From positions 1 through 46,091 of the forward strand of contig CAVUDO010000001.1 in NCBI GenBank assembly GCA_963740255.1: a stretch of DNA of 46,091 nucleotides, read 5' to 3'. The position numbers and the translations under genes are program-made. The stretch comes from CAVUDO01 sp963740255 (lineage in GTDB: Bacteria > Actinomycetota > Actinomycetes > Mycobacteriales > Cryptosporangiaceae). Positions 15,923-24,286 of the stretch are shown piece after piece (the first letter of the stretch is position 1; every line of letters starts with the position of its first letter). The notes beneath the pieces were generated by a model. It saw nothing but the letters and a program-made list of their open reading frames with translations, searched no databases and had not been told where the DNA came from.

Positions 15923-16665
15923 GCCGACACCGTCACCGTGGCCGCCGCGGCCGGCAGGGCGAGCGCGGCCGCCCACTGCCCGCGCCGGGTCGGCGTCTCG
16001 CCCAGCCGGGGCAGCGAGCCGGTGTAGCCGCGGGAGAGCATCGCCACGTACACCCGCTCCCCCCGCTCGAACGACCGCAGGAACAACGCGCCGATCGACG
16101 TCGCGAACGCCTTGGCCTGCCACAGGAACCGGGGGTCGTGGCAGCGCGAGATCCGGGCGATCCGCATCGCGCGGGCATTGCCCGCGATCACGTCCAGGTA
16201 GCGCAGCATGAACGTGGCGATCTGCACCAGCAGCGGCGGCATCCGCAGCCGTTCGAGGCCAAGCAGCAGCTCACGGCCGCTGGTCGTGGCCGCCAGCAGC
16301 AACGAGGTGACCACGCCGAGCGTGCCCTTCACCAGGATGTTCCACCCGCCGTAGAGCCCGTCGACGGACAGCGACAGGCCCAGCCAGCTGACCCGCTCGC
16401 CGCCCTCCACGAACGGCAGCAGCACGGCCAGCAGGACGAACGGCACCTCGATCAGCACCCGCCGGGCCAGCCAACCCGCCGGTACCTGAGCCACCGCCGC
16501 GACTCCGGCCAGCAGGACGGCGAACGCCGCGACCGCCCACACCGCCTCCCGGGGAGTCGCCACCACGGCGACCACCGTCGCCAGCGCCGCCACGATCTTG
16601 ACCTGCGGAGGAAGCCGGTGGACGGGTGAGGCGCCGTCCCGGTACAGGCCGTGGCCGACCCCCAT
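15907..16665 (-). CDS. cbiQ: Cobalt/nickel ECF transporter transmembrane protein CbiQ
   Basis: A 252-residue membrane protein. After HRLPPQVKI come hydrophobic helices (VAALATVVAVVA, AVAAFAVLLAGVAAV, VPFVLLAVLLPF) and the CbiQ/EcfT coupling region, with LERLRMPPLLVQIATFMLRYL and MRIARISRC, followed by FERGERVYVAMLSRGYTG, which contacts the ATPase. It couples ATP hydrolysis by CbiO to metal transport by CbiM. ATG 16665 begins directly after the TAG of the preceding gene, with no gap. Confidence 0.9.
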   Translation of the reverse strand: MGVGHGLYRDGASPVHRLPPQVKIVAALATVVAVVATPREAVWAVAAFAVLLAGVAAVAQVPAGWLARRVLIEVPFVLLAVLLPFVEGGERVSWLGLSLSVDGLYGGWNILVKGTLGVVTSLLLAATTSGRELLLGLERLRMPPLLVQIATFMLRYLDVIAGNARAMRIARISRCHDPRFLWQAKAFATSIGALFLRSFERGERVYVAMLSRGYTGSLPRLGETPTRRGQWAAALALPAAAATVTVSAWLLT

Positions 16666-17049
16666 CTAGGGCGCGTCCGCCCCGGTACGGGTCCTGCCGC
16701 CGCGGCGCCGGATCGCCCAGAACAGGCCGGCACCCACCCCGAACACGATCAGCACACCGCCCGCTCCGGAAAGTCCTGTCGCCAGGTAGGAGTTCCCGAC
16801 ACCGTCCACGTCGTAGTCGGCCACCGGCGAGTCGGCCAGCGCGTGCTCCCCCGACCGTTTCGCCATGCAGTCCCCGCCGGTGATCTCGTCGTCGGCGTTG
16901 AACGTGCAACCGGCACGCGCGGCGGCGTCGAGGCCGTCCGGCTGCGAGCTGGCGAAGTTGCTGACCACGCCGGCCAGGAACAGCGCGATCAACAGCCCGA
17001 GGCCGAGGAAGACCGCGAGCTGGCGGGTGGGCAGGGCATTCGAGGTCAT
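16666..17049 (-). CDS. PDGLE-domain protein (CbiN-like transporter component)
   Basis: A 127-residue protein with an N-terminal membrane helix (LAVFLGLGLLIALFLAGVV), the family motif as FASSQPDGLD, an extracytoplasmic loop with two cysteines (GCTFNADDEITGGDC) and a C-terminal helix (VLIVFGVGAGLFWAI). PDGLE proteins replace or resemble CbiN, the small partner that helps CbiM take up Co(II) or Ni(II). It sits 18 bp after cbiM and is contiguous with cbiQ. The Cys pair in the loop could form a disulphide; this is inference. Confidence 0.88.
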   Translation of the reverse strand: MTSNALPTRQLAVFLGLGLLIALFLAGVVSNFASSQPDGLDAAARAGCTFNADDEITGGDCMAKRSGEHALADSPVADYDVDGVGNSYLATGLSGAGGVLIVFGVGAGLFWAIRRRGGRTRTGADAP

Positions 17050-17067
17050 GCGTTGACGCTCCCGGGG

Positions 17068-17769
17068 CTAGAAGCGGGCGGCGCGGCCGCCGCTGGGGGG
17101 GTGGTGAAGGACCACCTCACGGCGGAAGCTTCGCAGGGCGTAGACGAGATCGGGCCGGACGGCGGCGACCGCGCCGACCGTGGCCGCCGTGATCAGGCCC
17201 TCGCCGATCCCGATCAGCAGGTGGTAGCCGCCGATCGCCCCGGCCACTCCCGCGATCGGAAGGTCCGTCGTACCTCCGAGCGCGTACTGGAGCACGAATC
17301 CCTGCGAGCCGACCACGACCGAGACCGCGGCGGCCACGAACGCCGCCGCCGTGAGGCCCGCCTTCGAACGGGGCAGCACCCGCAGCAGCGCCCAGACGAC
17401 GCCGTAGGCCACGACGGCCGTGAGGATCGCCATGTTCGCGACATTGAGCCCGAGAGCGGTCAGCCCTCCGTCGGCGAACAGTAGCGCCTGGACCAGCAGG
17501 ACGAGCGCGACGCAGAGCGCCCCTACCCACGGCCCGACCAGGATCACCGCCAACGCGCCGCCGAGCAGGTGGCCGCTCACGCCGGGGAAGATCGGGAAGT
17601 TGAGCATCTGCACCGCGAAGATGAAGGCAGCCACCAGGCCGGCCATCGGCGCCAGCCGGTCGTCGAGGTCGTTGCGGGCCCGGGCCAGGCAGAGCGCGAG
17701 CCATCCGACTGCGAGCACGCCGAACAGCACGGACACCGGTAAGTCGACGATGCCGTCCGCAACGTGCAT
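17068..17769 (-). CDS. cbiM: Cobalt/nickel ECF transporter substrate-binding component CbiM
   Basis: A 233-residue membrane protein beginning MHVADGIVDLPVS. In CbiM/NikM the N-terminal Met-His pair enters the pore and helps bind the metal, which is why ATG 17769 is chosen; ATG 17796, with GGGAG in front, would add nine residues (MDGSSTGIA) and remains possible. Hydrophobic helices carry VQMLNFPIFPGVSGHLLGGAL, the family's metal-site region with its conserved His, and GLNVANMAILTAVVAYG. The C-terminal region GGYHLLIGIGEGLITA also matches. It leads the operon with the PDGLE gene, cbiQ and cbiO. Co versus Ni cannot be decided from sequence. Confidence 0.9.
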   Translation of the reverse strand: MHVADGIVDLPVSVLFGVLAVGWLALCLARARNDLDDRLAPMAGLVAAFIFAVQMLNFPIFPGVSGHLLGGALAVILVGPWVGALCVALVLLVQALLFADGGLTALGLNVANMAILTAVVAYGVVWALLRVLPRSKAGLTAAAFVAAAVSVVVGSQGFVLQYALGGTTDLPIAGVAGAIGGYHLLIGIGEGLITAATVGAVAAVRPDLVYALRSFRREVVLHHPPSGGRAARF

Positions 17770-17984
17770 CGCGATCCCCGTGCTGCTGCCGTCCATGCTG
17801 TCTCCCTGCCTGGTCGCCTCGGGGCCTCGCACCGGCGGGCTGGGGCCGCGGGGGCCGGGAACAGCCCGTACACCTTCGCCGATTGACACCCGCTACAGGT
17901 CTCAAGAGCACTACTGCATCAGTCTTGCATTTGCGAACAAGCGGTAACAAGAGTCCACCGGTACGGGGGCGTTCGCTCGGACGT

Positions 17985-18005
17985 CCACACGGTTCACCCG
18001 TGTGG
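17985..18005. promoter_or_regulatory. Perfect 8-bp inverted repeat between cbiM and bcp
   Basis: CCACACGG (17985-17992) and CCGTGTGG (17998-18005) are separated by TTCAC. It lies in the 291-bp gap between divergent genes, about 216 bp upstream of cbiM and 43 bp before the proposed bcp -10 box. It could be an operator or an RNA hairpin; no regulator can be assigned. Confidence 0.4.
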
Positions 18006-18047
18006 CCCGCCGCCGGTGGACGGTGCGGTGGATCGGAGCCACCGCAC

Positions 18048-18053
18048 TAGGGT
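18048..18053 (+). promoter_or_regulatory. TAGGGT -10 box of the peroxiredoxin gene (leaderless)
   Basis: TAGGGT lies 7 bp before ATG 18061, and no Shine-Dalgarno sequence is present. This decides the start at 18061 over upstream in-frame codons. Confidence 0.5.
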
Positions 18054-18060
18054 CTGGATC

Positions 18061-18537
18061 ATGACCGAGCAGCAGCGCCTCTCCCCCGGCGACCCCGCAC
18101 CGGACTTCGACCTCGCCTCCGACACCGGCGGGCGCGTCCGCCTCGCCGACCTCCGCGGCCAGCGGGTGATCCTGTACGCCTACCCGGCCGCGATGACCCC
18201 CGGCTGCACGACGCAGGCCTGCGACTTCCGCGACTCGCTGGACGCGCTGAAGGCGGCGGGCCTCACGGTGATCGGCATCTCGCCGGACTCCCCCGGCAAG
18301 CTGGCCAAGTTCCGGGAAAAGGACGGACTGACGTTTCCGCTGGTCTCCGACCCGGACAAGGCCGTGCTGAGGGCCTACGGCGCCTACGGCGAGAAGCCGC
18401 TGTACGGCAAGACGGTGGTCGGAGTCATCCGCTCGACGTTCGTCATCGACCCGGACGGCAAGATCGAGCAGGCGCAGTACAACGTCAAGGCCACCGGCCA
18501 CGTCGCCAAGCTCCGCCGCGACCTCGGCCTGGACTGA
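18061..18537 (+). CDS. bcp: Bcp/PrxQ-type thiol peroxidase
   Basis: A 158-residue thioredoxin-fold peroxiredoxin that reduces hydrogen peroxide and organic hydroperoxides in the cytosol. The active site is PAAMTPGCTTQACDFRD, with peroxidatic Cys49 and resolving Cys54 five residues later, the PrxQ arrangement of a 1-Cys/atypical 2-Cys enzyme. Also present are GDPAPDFDLASD, VIGISPDSPGKLAKF and RSTFVIDPDGKIE. It is full length for the family. It is divergent from cbiM and precedes a tRNA gene. Confidence 0.94.
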   Translation: MTEQQRLSPGDPAPDFDLASDTGGRVRLADLRGQRVILYAYPAAMTPGCTTQACDFRDSLDALKAAGLTVIGISPDSPGKLAKFREKDGLTFPLVSDPDKAVLRAYGAYGEKPLYGKTVVGVIRSTFVIDPDGKIEQAQYNVKATGHVAKLRRDLGLD

Positions 18538-18570
18538 CGCGTCGCACCGCTCGCCGACCCGCGCAACTCC

Positions 18571-18599
18571 GTGACCCGGCAGGGGGTGTTGCGTACGAT
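18571..18599 (+). promoter_or_regulatory. Promoter of tRNA-Leu
   Basis: GTGACC (18571-18576) and TACGAT (18594-18599) are spaced by 17 bp. The -10 ends 10 bp before the mature tRNA 5' end, consistent with a short leader removed by RNase P. Confidence 0.5.
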
Positions 18600-18609
18600 G
18601 GCACCGCAC

Positions 18610-18692
18610 GCGGGAGTGGTGGAACGGTAGACACCCAGGTCTTAGGAACCTGTGCCCTCACGGGCGTGCGGGTTCGACTCCCGCCTCCCGCA
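18610..18692 (+). tRNA. tRNA-Leu (anticodon UAG)
   Basis: An 83-nt class II tRNA. Acceptor stem GCGGGAG pairs with CTCCCGC, with A as discriminator. The anticodon stem CAGGT/ACCTG encloses the loop CTTAGGA, so the anticodon is TAG, reading CUA (and CUN by wobble). The long variable arm GCCC-TCAC-GGGC identifies a Leu/Ser class tRNA, and GGTTCGACT is the T loop. The 3' CCA is not encoded. Confidence 0.96.
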
Positions 18693-18700
18693 CCGACGGT

Positions 18701-18727
18701 CCGGCAACGGCCACCGGAAATTGCCGG
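18701..18727 (+). terminator. Candidate terminator hairpin after tRNA-Leu
   Basis: CCGGCAA (18701-18707) and TTGCCGG (18721-18727) form a perfect 7-bp stem with a 13-nt loop starting 8 bp after the tRNA. Only a weak T-rich tail follows. Confidence 0.4.
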
Positions 18728-18753
18728 TTGGATCGGGTTGCAAGACTGGCCTC

Positions 18754-19954
18754 GTGACCGTCACCGCGAAGAGCCTGCTCCGGAGTGTCGACCGGTTGGC
18801 GTTCCCCGCGCGGCAACGACTGCTCGCGCGGACGGCGCGCGAGCTGCGAGGCACGGACGAGTTCGACCGGCTCCTTGCCGAGCTGCACGGCTCGGACTGG
18901 TTCGGACGGCAGACCGCGCTCCTGATGGCGGCCGTCGCCGGTCACGAGCGCCACGTCTTGCGGTGCCTCGGCGCGCCCGAGCCGCCGCTGGCGCTGTCGG
19001 CCTGAACGTGGCCGTCCGGCGGGCCTACGGGTCGGCGGAGATCGTCGCGATGCGACCACAGGCTGGCTGCCCTGGGAGTTGCAGGACCAGATGGCGGTGC
19101 TCGCGCGATTCGATCCCGGCCGGACGATGGCGGTGGCCACCGCGGTGGCCACCATCCCGCCGGAGGCGATGGCCGAGCACCACCGCCACCGGTTCGCGGC
19201 GCTGGTGGCCACCGTCGCCACAAGCGGTGACCCGGACGTCGCGCGCCGGGGCATCGCCGCACTCCCGCCGTGGGCGGCCTGGAATCCAGAGGCCGCCGCG
19301 GTGCTCGTACGCCGCGCCTGCGACCTCGCCGACACCGCCACCTGGCGCGATGCGCTCGGCGCCCTGCTGACCGGCTGCAGCCACACCGGCGACCCCGCGC
19401 CGCTGCTCGACGTGCACGCACGGCTGTCCCAGCCCGGCCCCTCCGAGGAGTCCGGCCGCGACCTTCCTGCCCGCCGGCGGCTGGCCGCGCTGGCCGAACG
19501 GGCTGGCGAAGGCGCGAACTGGGGCCGGGAGGAATGGCGGCTGGCCGAGACCCTCTGGCCCCCGCTGGTCGCGGGTCGTCTGGTGCCGACCGAGGGACTG
19601 CGTCTCGCGGTTCGGGCAGTGCGGTGGACCGCCCCGGACCTCCTCCCGCGACTGCGTCGGCTCGCCGACGTGGCGGACCGGCCGAGCCTCGCGTGGCGCG
19701 CCTCCGGGTGGATCCAGCAGGGCCTGGACGGCGAGCCCTGGCGCACGGTGCGGCCCGATCTCCTGCCGGCCTCGACCGCGCTGGCCGGGGACCCCGGCCC
19801 GACCGCCGCGCTGTTCGCCGCCGCCGTGACCCGGTCGGCCGGGGCGTGGGTCGGTTGGACGCCGCCGTGGCGCGACCTTCTGCTCCGGTTGCGCCGGCAC
19901 CCCGATCCCGACGTCGCCGAACACGCGGCGGACACCGTGACGGACCCGGAGTGA
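18754..19954 (+). pseudogene. Broken alpha-helical (HEAT-like) repeat protein
   Basis: Two readable parts in different frames. Part one starts at GTG 18754 (SVDRLAFPARQRLLARTAREL, FDRLLAELHGSDWFGRQTALLMAAVAGH) and stops at 19005. Part two runs from about 19050 (GWLPWELQDQMAVLARFDPG) to the stop at 19952-19954, with repeated helical pairs such as VATSGDPDVARRGIAAL, ACDLADTATWRDALGALL and LRRHPDPDVAEHAAD. This resembles long actinobacterial HEAT-repeat proteins of unknown function, but those are usually much longer, so an internal deletion as well as a frameshift is likely. The segment 18960-19050 does not read convincingly in any single frame. If expressed as two ORFs, the second could start at ATG 19079. 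Confidence 0.5.
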
Positions 19955-19955
19955 C

Positions 19956-20528
19956 CTACTCCTGAGCTTCGAGCCGGGTCAGGGCCCGAGCCAGGACCCG
20001 GGCACGGGTCTGCGCGGTGCGGGCCTTGAGCAGCGGCAGGATCACGGTGGCATACCGGTCCGACCGGCCGAGGTTCTCGAAGGCGGCGTTCACGCGGGCG
20101 TTGCCGGCCAGCGCGGCCGCCAGGTCGGGCGGCACGGCGGCGTTGCGCTGCGACTCGTACGCCGCCTCCCACCGCCCGTCCGCCTTGGCCGCCGCAACCT
20201 CCGCGAGCCCCGCCGGCCGCATGCGCCCGGCCGCCGTCAGCGCCTCGACCTTCGCCACGTTGACCTTCGACCACGAACTCCTCGGCCGGCGGGGCGAGTA
20301 CCGCTGCAGGTAGGAGACCTCGTCGTAGGCCTTGCGCTGGCCGTCGACCCAGCCGTAGTACAGGGCCACGTCCAGAGCGTCCGCCACCGTGACCGAGACG
20401 GCTCCGGAGCGCCGCTTGGCGATGCGCAGCCACACTTCGGTCTGGTGCTCGTGCCGCGCGGCCAGCCAGGACTCCCACGCCGCGGCGTCGGGACAGTCGA
20501 GCGCATCCGGGTCGGGCCGGCTCACCAT
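19956..20528 (-). CDS. YdeI/OmpD-associated family protein
   Basis: A 190-residue cytosolic protein. Motifs WESWLAARH, EVWLRIAKRRSG, SVTVADALDVALYYGWVDGQ, YSPRRPRSSWSKVNVAKVEALTAAGRM and the C-terminal FENLGRSDRYATVILPLLKAR match the YdeI/OmpD-associated family, small proteins implicated in stress or antimicrobial tolerance in some bacteria but without a known reaction. ATG 20528 has GAGAGGGA upstream. It converges on the broken HEAT-like gene with a 1-bp gap. Confidence 0.85.
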   Translation of the reverse strand: MVSRPDPDALDCPDAAAWESWLAARHEHQTEVWLRIAKRRSGAVSVTVADALDVALYYGWVDGQRKAYDEVSYLQRYSPRRPRSSWSKVNVAKVEALTAAGRMRPAGLAEVAAAKADGRWEAAYESQRNAAVPPDLAAALAGNARVNAAFENLGRSDRYATVILPLLKARTAQTRARVLARALTRLEAQE

Positions 20529-20622
20529 GGCATCCCTCTCGTCGATGCTCCTTGCGGTGACGCTATCGGTTGGCTGTGACCGCTTTCCTCTGGGCAACCC
20601 CGACGCGACCGGTCGTCCGCCG

Positions 20623-21321
20623 TCAGCCTTCTGGCCGTAGGGCCAGGTCGACGGCGGCGCGGGCGTGCAGGGCCGTGCTCGGGAAGAGGCGGGGATCGGA
20701 GTCCGGTGGGACGAGGAGTTCGATCTCGGTGCAGCCGAGGATGACGCCGGTCGCGCCAGCGGCGAAGAGGCCGGCCACGATGCGCTCGTACTCGCGGCGG
20801 GATCCCTCGTCGACCACGCCGCGGACCAGTTCCTCGTAGATCACGCTGTGGACGAGGTCGCGGTCGGGCTCGTCGGGGGTGAGCACCTTCAGCCCGTACC
20901 GCTGCTCCATCCGGCCGCGGTAGAAGTCCTGCTCCATCGTGTAGCGGGTAGCCAGCAGGCCGACCGTGTGGTGACCGGCGGCGAGCACCGCTTCGCCGGT
21001 GGTGTCGCCGATGTGCAGGAACGGGATGGTGACCGCCGCCTCGATGACGCCCGCGAGCTGGTGCATCGTGTTCGTGCAGAGCACGATCATCTCGGCACCG
21101 GCACGCTCCAAGCCGACGGCCGCGACGGCAAGGCGACGGCCCGCCTCGGTCCAGTCGCCGCGCTCCTGCAGTGCCTCGATCGTCGCGAAGTCGAAGGAGT
21201 GCATGATCGAACTCGCCGAGTGGGTGCCGCCGAGCCGCTCGCGCACCTCGGTGTTGACCAGCCGGTAGTAGAGCGCCGAGGACTCCCAGCTCATCCCGCC
21301 GAGCAGCCCGATGGTCCGCAT
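20623..21321 (-). CDS. Aspartate/glutamate racemase family protein
   Basis: A 232-residue protein of the Asp/Glu/hydantoin racemase superfamily, PLP-independent with two catalytic cysteines. The N-terminal motif is TIGLLGGMSWESSALYYRLVN; the first Cys is in MIVLCTNTMHQ and the second in GVILGCTEIELLV. These match the amino-acid racemase group that includes YgeA-like enzymes, so an L/D interconversion of an acidic or broader amino acid is likely; substrate is open. It is distinct from the true glutamate racemase MurI at 28732-29580. ATG 21321 is chosen because family members begin at this motif. Confidence 0.9.
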   Translation of the reverse strand: MRTIGLLGGMSWESSALYYRLVNTEVRERLGGTHSASSIMHSFDFATIEALQERGDWTEAGRRLAVAAVGLERAGAEMIVLCTNTMHQLAGVIEAAVTIPFLHIGDTTGEAVLAAGHHTVGLLATRYTMEQDFYRGRMEQRYGLKVLTPDEPDRDLVHSVIYEELVRGVVDEGSRREYERIVAGLFAAGATGVILGCTEIELLVPPDSDPRLFPSTALHARAAVDLALRPEG

Positions 21322-21422
21322 CACGTGAGGCCCTCCACCGCTCGCCGGCCGCGCCAGGAACCCGGCGCGGGTCAGGCCACCGACACCGGGGACCTGACCC
21401 ACGCTACGTCGGCACGGACGGT

Positions 21423-24164
21423 TCAGCGGTGGCGGGTGAACGCCACCACCTGTTGGAACGTCGGCCGGTTCTGCCAGTCCACTGGGCGGGTGCCGACCAC
21501 GCCTGCCGTGGTCGGCTTGATGTCGTCGCGGTGCTTGTCGTAGGTGAACTGCACGACGCTGGTGACCTTCAGCGTGGTCGCCACCCAGTCCACCGTCGTC
21601 CGGAGCGAGTCGCGCAGCGCCTTCTGACAGACGGCCGCGTCACCGCCGCCGCAGTAGGTCTGGTGCCACGGGTCGGCCACCGGCGCGCCGAACGTGCGGC
21701 GCAGGTCCTTGCTGACGTAGCCGTACCAGGCCACGTTGGCGAAGGCACTGCCGGGAGCCTGGCTCGGATGGTCGTCGATCGACTGCGGCAACTCGTTCAC
21801 CAGGTTGCCCAGCCGGCCGCTGAGCACGTTCTTGGCGACAGCGTGGCCGGGGTGATGCCACCACGCGTCGAACAGCGCGATCGCGGCCTGGTCGGTGTAG
21901 CTGCCGTCGCGATCCCGGTCCTCCCGGTGCGCACCGCGGCTCACCCAGGCCCGGAGCACGGCCACCGCTTCGGCCAGCTTCGGATCGCCGCTCACGTCCC
22001 CGAGCGCCGCGAGCAGCCGCGGCAGCACGTGGGCGCCACGGGTGTCCACTGTGGCCGCATCCTGTACGGCGGCTGCCAGCCGCGCCGGCGTGGCCGCTCC
22101 GGTGTCCGCGACCGCCTTCACCCGGTCGTTGAGCGGACGTTGGCGGTGCACCGGCCCGTCGCCCCAGTTGTCCTCGCCGAGGGTGAACCCGGGGGCCGGC
22201 TTGTTGTTCCAGTTGGTGAGGAAGCCCGCGGGCGGGTTGATCGCGTTCGGGTGGCTGGAGTAAGGCAGCCAGGTCTTCCAGTCGTACGCGGCGTCGCCCC
22301 AGCGGGGCAGGTCGACATCGACCGTCGAGGGCCGGTTGGGCAGCCGCCCGGACGAGTACAGCGCGATGTCGCGCGAGTCGGCGTAGAACCAGTTGAACGT
22401 GAAGTCGATCTTGCCGGCGGCCCGCTGGAACGCCTTGGCGTCGGGCACGCGGCCGGGCATGTTGAAGCGGGCGAACCCGGAGAGCGAGTCGAGCTCGCGG
22501 CCGTAGGTGCTGCGCTGGGTGACGACCGCGACGGGCTGGCCGTCCACCGTGGTGCGGGCCTGGACGATGCCGTGGTGGGTGCGCAGCACCAGGAACCGCA
22601 GGATCTTCGGCGCCCCCGGCGCGACCAGGGTCGGCAGCGCCGTCTCGACGTGCTCGTTCCTCGTCATGGCCACGCAGGCCGCGCCGCGCCGGTAGTGCAC
22701 CGACTGCACGGTGGGCGGAGAGCCGTCCGGGTTGCACAGCCGTTCGACCACGGTGTCGACGTTGTCGGCGCCCAGGCTGGTGGCCGACCAGGCGTAGTCC
22801 AGGCCCCGGCCCATCTGGACGAAGATGCCCGAGCCCGCGAACGCGACGCCGCGGGCCTTGATCCCCGGCCCGTCCAGCGAGACCTCGTTGAGCAGCTGCG
22901 GGGTGAAGTACCCGGTCTGGGGCCCGAACACCGCGACGGGCTTGCCGCTCGCACTGTGGTCGGCGTCGATCAGCGTGGCGTTGCTCATGCCGAGGGTGCC
23001 GCGCAGGTCGATGGTGCCGAACGGGGTCCGCAGTCGTCCCGGGGACGGCTGGCGCCGCGCCTGGGTCAACGGATCGGCGCCCGCGACGAGACCGCTGCCG
23101 AGCTGGGAGCCCGTGCCGGGCGCGGTGGCGGTGGGAGCCAGGTCGGGCAGCGCGACACCAGGCCGGGTCGGGTCGATCCCGGCGGTCGGCTCGCCGTACT
23201 CGAAACGCTGGGAGATGCTGGTCGACGCCTCGCTGTCGTCCTTGGACCGGAGGTCGTCATAGACCTGGCGGCCCTTCGCGTCGCCGTACTGCTTCTGCAG
23301 CTGCTGCAGCCACCTCGCGTTCGCGACCTCGCGGCCGCCGCCCTTGCCGAAGATCCCGCCGACCAGCGAGCCGATGTAGGTCAGGTCGGCGCGCGTCCAG
23401 CGGCGCGGCACCTTGGTCAGCGCGAGGTACTCGGCCGGGCAGTTCACGCCGAGCGGCAGCCCGAGCGGGCACATCTTGTCCTGCGCGGCGTTGATGCCGG
23501 CCAGGTAGGCGTCGCCGGCCGCGAGGAGGTAGGGGCCCAGGTCGCCGGCGTTGTCGGCGGCGTGCTGCAACTGCGCCGCAGCCTCCGCGGGGGTGTAGTA
23601 CGCGGCGCGCAACTGCTCGGCGTCGGCGGCGATGTTCTCCGGCGACGGGCCGAGGAACTCGGCCGAGCGCGCGGAGCCGGCGTGGCGGAGCACGTCCTGC
23701 AGGAACATCCGGTCGCGGGTGCCCGCATACCCGGCACCCCAGGCGACGTTGACGTCGGTGGTGCCCTTGACGTGCGCGACCCCGAAGCGGTCCCAGGTGA
23801 TCGTCACGCCCGCCTTGGGACGCTCGACGCGGGCGACGTCAGCCGGCGCCACCTCGATGCCGGCGCTCTTGTAGTGCCGGTCGACGTCGGCCTGGGTGAT
23901 CTTCGCCGGGTCGAGCCGGTTGAAGCCGTCGTACATCTCCAGCTGGTCGGCGAAGTTGCGCGGGGCGTTGCGCCCGTCCACCGCGATCCGTCCGACCGGA
24001 TCGCCGGCGAGCACCTGGGCCAGGCCGGCGGCGTTCACCGTCCCGGACTGTCCGGGCGGGAGGATGTTGCGGACCGTGCCGTAGTCGTCCGTACTGGCCT
24101 GCGCATTTGGCGCCACTGTCAGGACGACCGCCGCCACCGCGGCCACCACGATTATTTTTCGCAT
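21423..24164 (-). CDS. Secreted penicillin-acylase-family N-terminal nucleophile hydrolase
   Basis: A 913-residue preproprotein. Signal peptide MRKIIVVAAVAAVVLTVAPNAQA; then VTITWDRFGVAHVKGTT and DRMFLQDVLRHAGSARSAEFL, the alpha-subunit motifs of penicillin acylases. The autocatalytic cut probably precedes Ser394 in TLGMSNATLIDADHSASGKP, which becomes the beta-subunit nucleophile. ASGKPVAVFGPQTGYFTP and LTNWNNKPAPGF with the Asn region further support the Ntn fold. Enzymes of this family cleave amide bonds of beta-lactams, acyl-homoserine lactones or cyclic lipopeptides; substrate is unknown. ATG 24164 is preferred over ATG 24182 because GGGAG precedes it and the signal peptide then starts normally. 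Confidence 0.9.
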   Translation of the reverse strand: MRKIIVVAAVAAVVLTVAPNAQASTDDYGTVRNILPPGQSGTVNAAGLAQVLAGDPVGRIAVDGRNAPRNFADQLEMYDGFNRLDPAKITQADVDRHYKSAGIEVAPADVARVERPKAGVTITWDRFGVAHVKGTTDVNVAWGAGYAGTRDRMFLQDVLRHAGSARSAEFLGPSPENIAADAEQLRAAYYTPAEAAAQLQHAADNAGDLGPYLLAAGDAYLAGINAAQDKMCPLGLPLGVNCPAEYLALTKVPRRWTRADLTYIGSLVGGIFGKGGGREVANARWLQQLQKQYGDAKGRQVYDDLRSKDDSEASTSISQRFEYGEPTAGIDPTRPGVALPDLAPTATAPGTGSQLGSGLVAGADPLTQARRQPSPGRLRTPFGTIDLRGTLGMSNATLIDADHSASGKPVAVFGPQTGYFTPQLLNEVSLDGPGIKARGVAFAGSGIFVQMGRGLDYAWSATSLGADNVDTVVERLCNPDGSPPTVQSVHYRRGAACVAMTRNEHVETALPTLVAPGAPKILRFLVLRTHHGIVQARTTVDGQPVAVVTQRSTYGRELDSLSGFARFNMPGRVPDAKAFQRAAGKIDFTFNWFYADSRDIALYSSGRLPNRPSTVDVDLPRWGDAAYDWKTWLPYSSHPNAINPPAGFLTNWNNKPAPGFTLGEDNWGDGPVHRQRPLNDRVKAVADTGAATPARLAAAVQDAATVDTRGAHVLPRLLAALGDVSGDPKLAEAVAVLRAWVSRGAHREDRDRDGSYTDQAAIALFDAWWHHPGHAVAKNVLSGRLGNLVNELPQSIDDHPSQAPGSAFANVAWYGYVSKDLRRTFGAPVADPWHQTYCGGGDAAVCQKALRDSLRTTVDWVATTLKVTSVVQFTYDKHRDDIKPTTAGVVGTRPVDWQNRPTFQQVVAFTRHR

Positions 24165-24273
24165 CCCGAGCGTCACTCCCATCGAGCGTCCGGCCGCTGC
24201 CCAGGCAGATTAGCGGCGCGTTTACCCGCTGGTAATGGGAAGTGCGTGCCGACCGCGTATTGACCGGTTCACC

Positions 24274-24279
24274 TACCCT
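24274..24279 (+). promoter_or_regulatory. TACCCT -10 box (leaderless)
   Basis: TACCCT lies 7 bp before GTG 24287, with no ribosome site, supporting GTG 24287 as the start of the first paralogue. Confidence 0.45.
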
Positions 24280-24286
24280 CGACGGC

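Noticed and set aside
17770..18060. Cobalamin riboswitch or Nur box upstream of cbiM
   Set aside because: I looked for the conserved B12-box and for a TTGCAA-N5-TTGCAA palindrome. Only partial TTGCAT/TGCGAA pieces near 17930 are visible, too weak to report.
21429..24263. 944-codon plus-strand frame opposite the penicillin acylase gene
   Set aside because: Arg/Val/Gly/His-rich with no motif; the minus strand carries signal peptide and catalytic motifs.
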